Assembly: GCA_017305715.1 (NCBI GenBank)
Contig: JAFKKG010000008.1
Location: 62,001-126,000, forward strand
Source: Hyphomicrobiales bacterium
GTDB taxonomy: Bacteria > Pseudomonadota > Alphaproteobacteria > Rhizobiales > Xanthobacteraceae
Direction of reading: 5' to 3'
Length of the DNA: 64,000 nt
Shown in pieces: positions 63,519-64,000 of the stretch. Every line of letters begins with the position of its first letter. Within the stretch, counting starts at the first letter, position 1. The notes under the pieces were generated by a model that saw only the letters and a list, made by a program, of their open reading frames with translations, was not told the DNA's origin and did no database searches. The position numbers and the translations under genes are program-made.

Positions 63519-63727
63519 GCCCTCGCCCCACTACGGTGCCGCCAGCGCAGGGCGGGTTCACTTTGGGACTACGGCGCCAGTGCCGCTCAGTTAACGATGG
63601 CTCAATTAAATGAGCCGCACCGTCATCCGGACATCAACCAAACGGCCCGCGCCGAATCCGTTGAAAATGACCCGGATCTTCCCGCAGCGCGTTTGTGCCT
63701 TCAAATCGATTTCGATACACATGCATC

Positions 63728-64000
63728 ATGGTCATTGACGAGCGGATACGCCTCCTGATCCCGAGAATCCTGGCCTTCGCCGTGATCAGCGCGGCGATCG
63801 GAGCCGGTTACGGATATGAGACGTCGTTTGCCACTGCCGCCGGACTGCGGGGCCTGGTCCGCGGCGCCCTGACCGGTGCGCTCATTGGCGCCGCCGTGAG
63901 TTCGCTCGTCGCCTTTGTCCTGGAGGCGCCCGGTGCGCGACTCGCTCGGGCATCGTTTATGGTCACCGTCGCGGTTCGCTCCCTCGTCTATCTCGTGATT
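63728..64000 (+). CDS. N-terminus of a membrane protein, cut by window end
   Basis: An open frame from the ATG at 63728 to the end (91 residues). It contains hydrophobic stretches (RILAFAVISAAIGAGYGY, GALIGAAVSSLVAFVL, FMVTVAVRSLVYLVI). This layout is reminiscent of the multi-span N-terminus of class III adenylate/guanylate cyclases in Bradyrhizobium, but no catalytic part is in view, so that is only a guess. An inverted repeat GGCTCA/TGAGCC (63599-63616) lies upstream. Confidence 0.5.
   Translation, partial: MVIDERIRLLIPRILAFAVISAAIGAGYGYETSFATAAGLRGLVRGALTGALIGAAVSSLVAFVLEAPGARLARASFMVTVAVRSLVYLVI

Overview
The window looks like chromosome from a Bradyrhizobium-type alphaproteobacterium (order Hyphomicrobiales). 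The evidence is high G+C coding DNA, the ccmI-ccmE-ccmF-ccmH (cycHJKL) cytochrome c maturation operon, a MucR/Ros regulator, a rhizobial porin, a PilZ protein, a DtxR-type MntR, CtrA-type sites, and dispersed palindromes plus a ~0.5 kb repeat of the kind known to litter Bradyrhizobium genomes. I saw no tRNA, rRNA, CRISPR array or intact insertion sequence. All functions are read by eye from motifs and family resemblance; no search was run.

Layout. 0.2-2.1 kb: acyl desaturase, then a repeat-rich gap. 2.2-4.4 kb: an ECF sigma/RskA-type anti-sigma pair divergent from a secreted DUF4394 gene, with a matching promoter motif facing each way. 4.7-5.4 kb: PilZ protein and a small conserved-looking ORF. 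5.5-18.1 kb: glnE and a histidine kinase, then (after 5.5 kb of unrelated genes) an OmpR-type response regulator and a Do-family protease, all on the minus strand. The interposed 10.2-15.3 kb block holds a GMC oxidoreductase, a GntR/UTRA regulator, a Bug-type binding protein and a sulfatase, and looks like an acquired organosulfate or alcohol module splitting the kinase from its regulator. 18.3-24.0 kb: methyltransferase, DUF1993 protein and the ccm operon.

24.4-30.3 kb: exbB-exbD-tonB facing a very long TonB-dependent receptor, with mntR divergent from the receptor. One GTAG-N6-CTAC palindrome lies upstream of both exbB and the receptor gene, so this reads as a metal (probably manganese) uptake regulon. 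The receptor carries an extra C-terminal Omp25/31-like barrel. 30.3-37.5 kb: an unknown 473-residue protein, a two-component system, a phosphatase, Ku, small membrane proteins and an orphan Flp pilin. 37.5-45.1 kb: porin, a thiamine-diphosphate enzyme, a GAF histidine kinase followed by only the stump of its response regulator, an MFS exporter and a YcgN protein.

45.4-64 kb: class A PBP, DUF1214/DUF1254 pair, a lipoprotein operon and a DUF2336 gene sharing an intergenic region with two perfect TTAA-N7-TTAA (CtrA-type) boxes, DUF1491, an ankyrin protein, a DivJ/PleC-like kinase with a peptidoglycan-binding partner, DUF5330, SufE, MucR, a membrane protein, a GT39-type glycosyltransferase, a class II aldolase family protein, an NAD-dependent epimerase, and the start of a membrane protein cut by the window edge. 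A second copy of the 0.5 kb repeat lies at 63.0-63.5 kb in the same orientation as the first.
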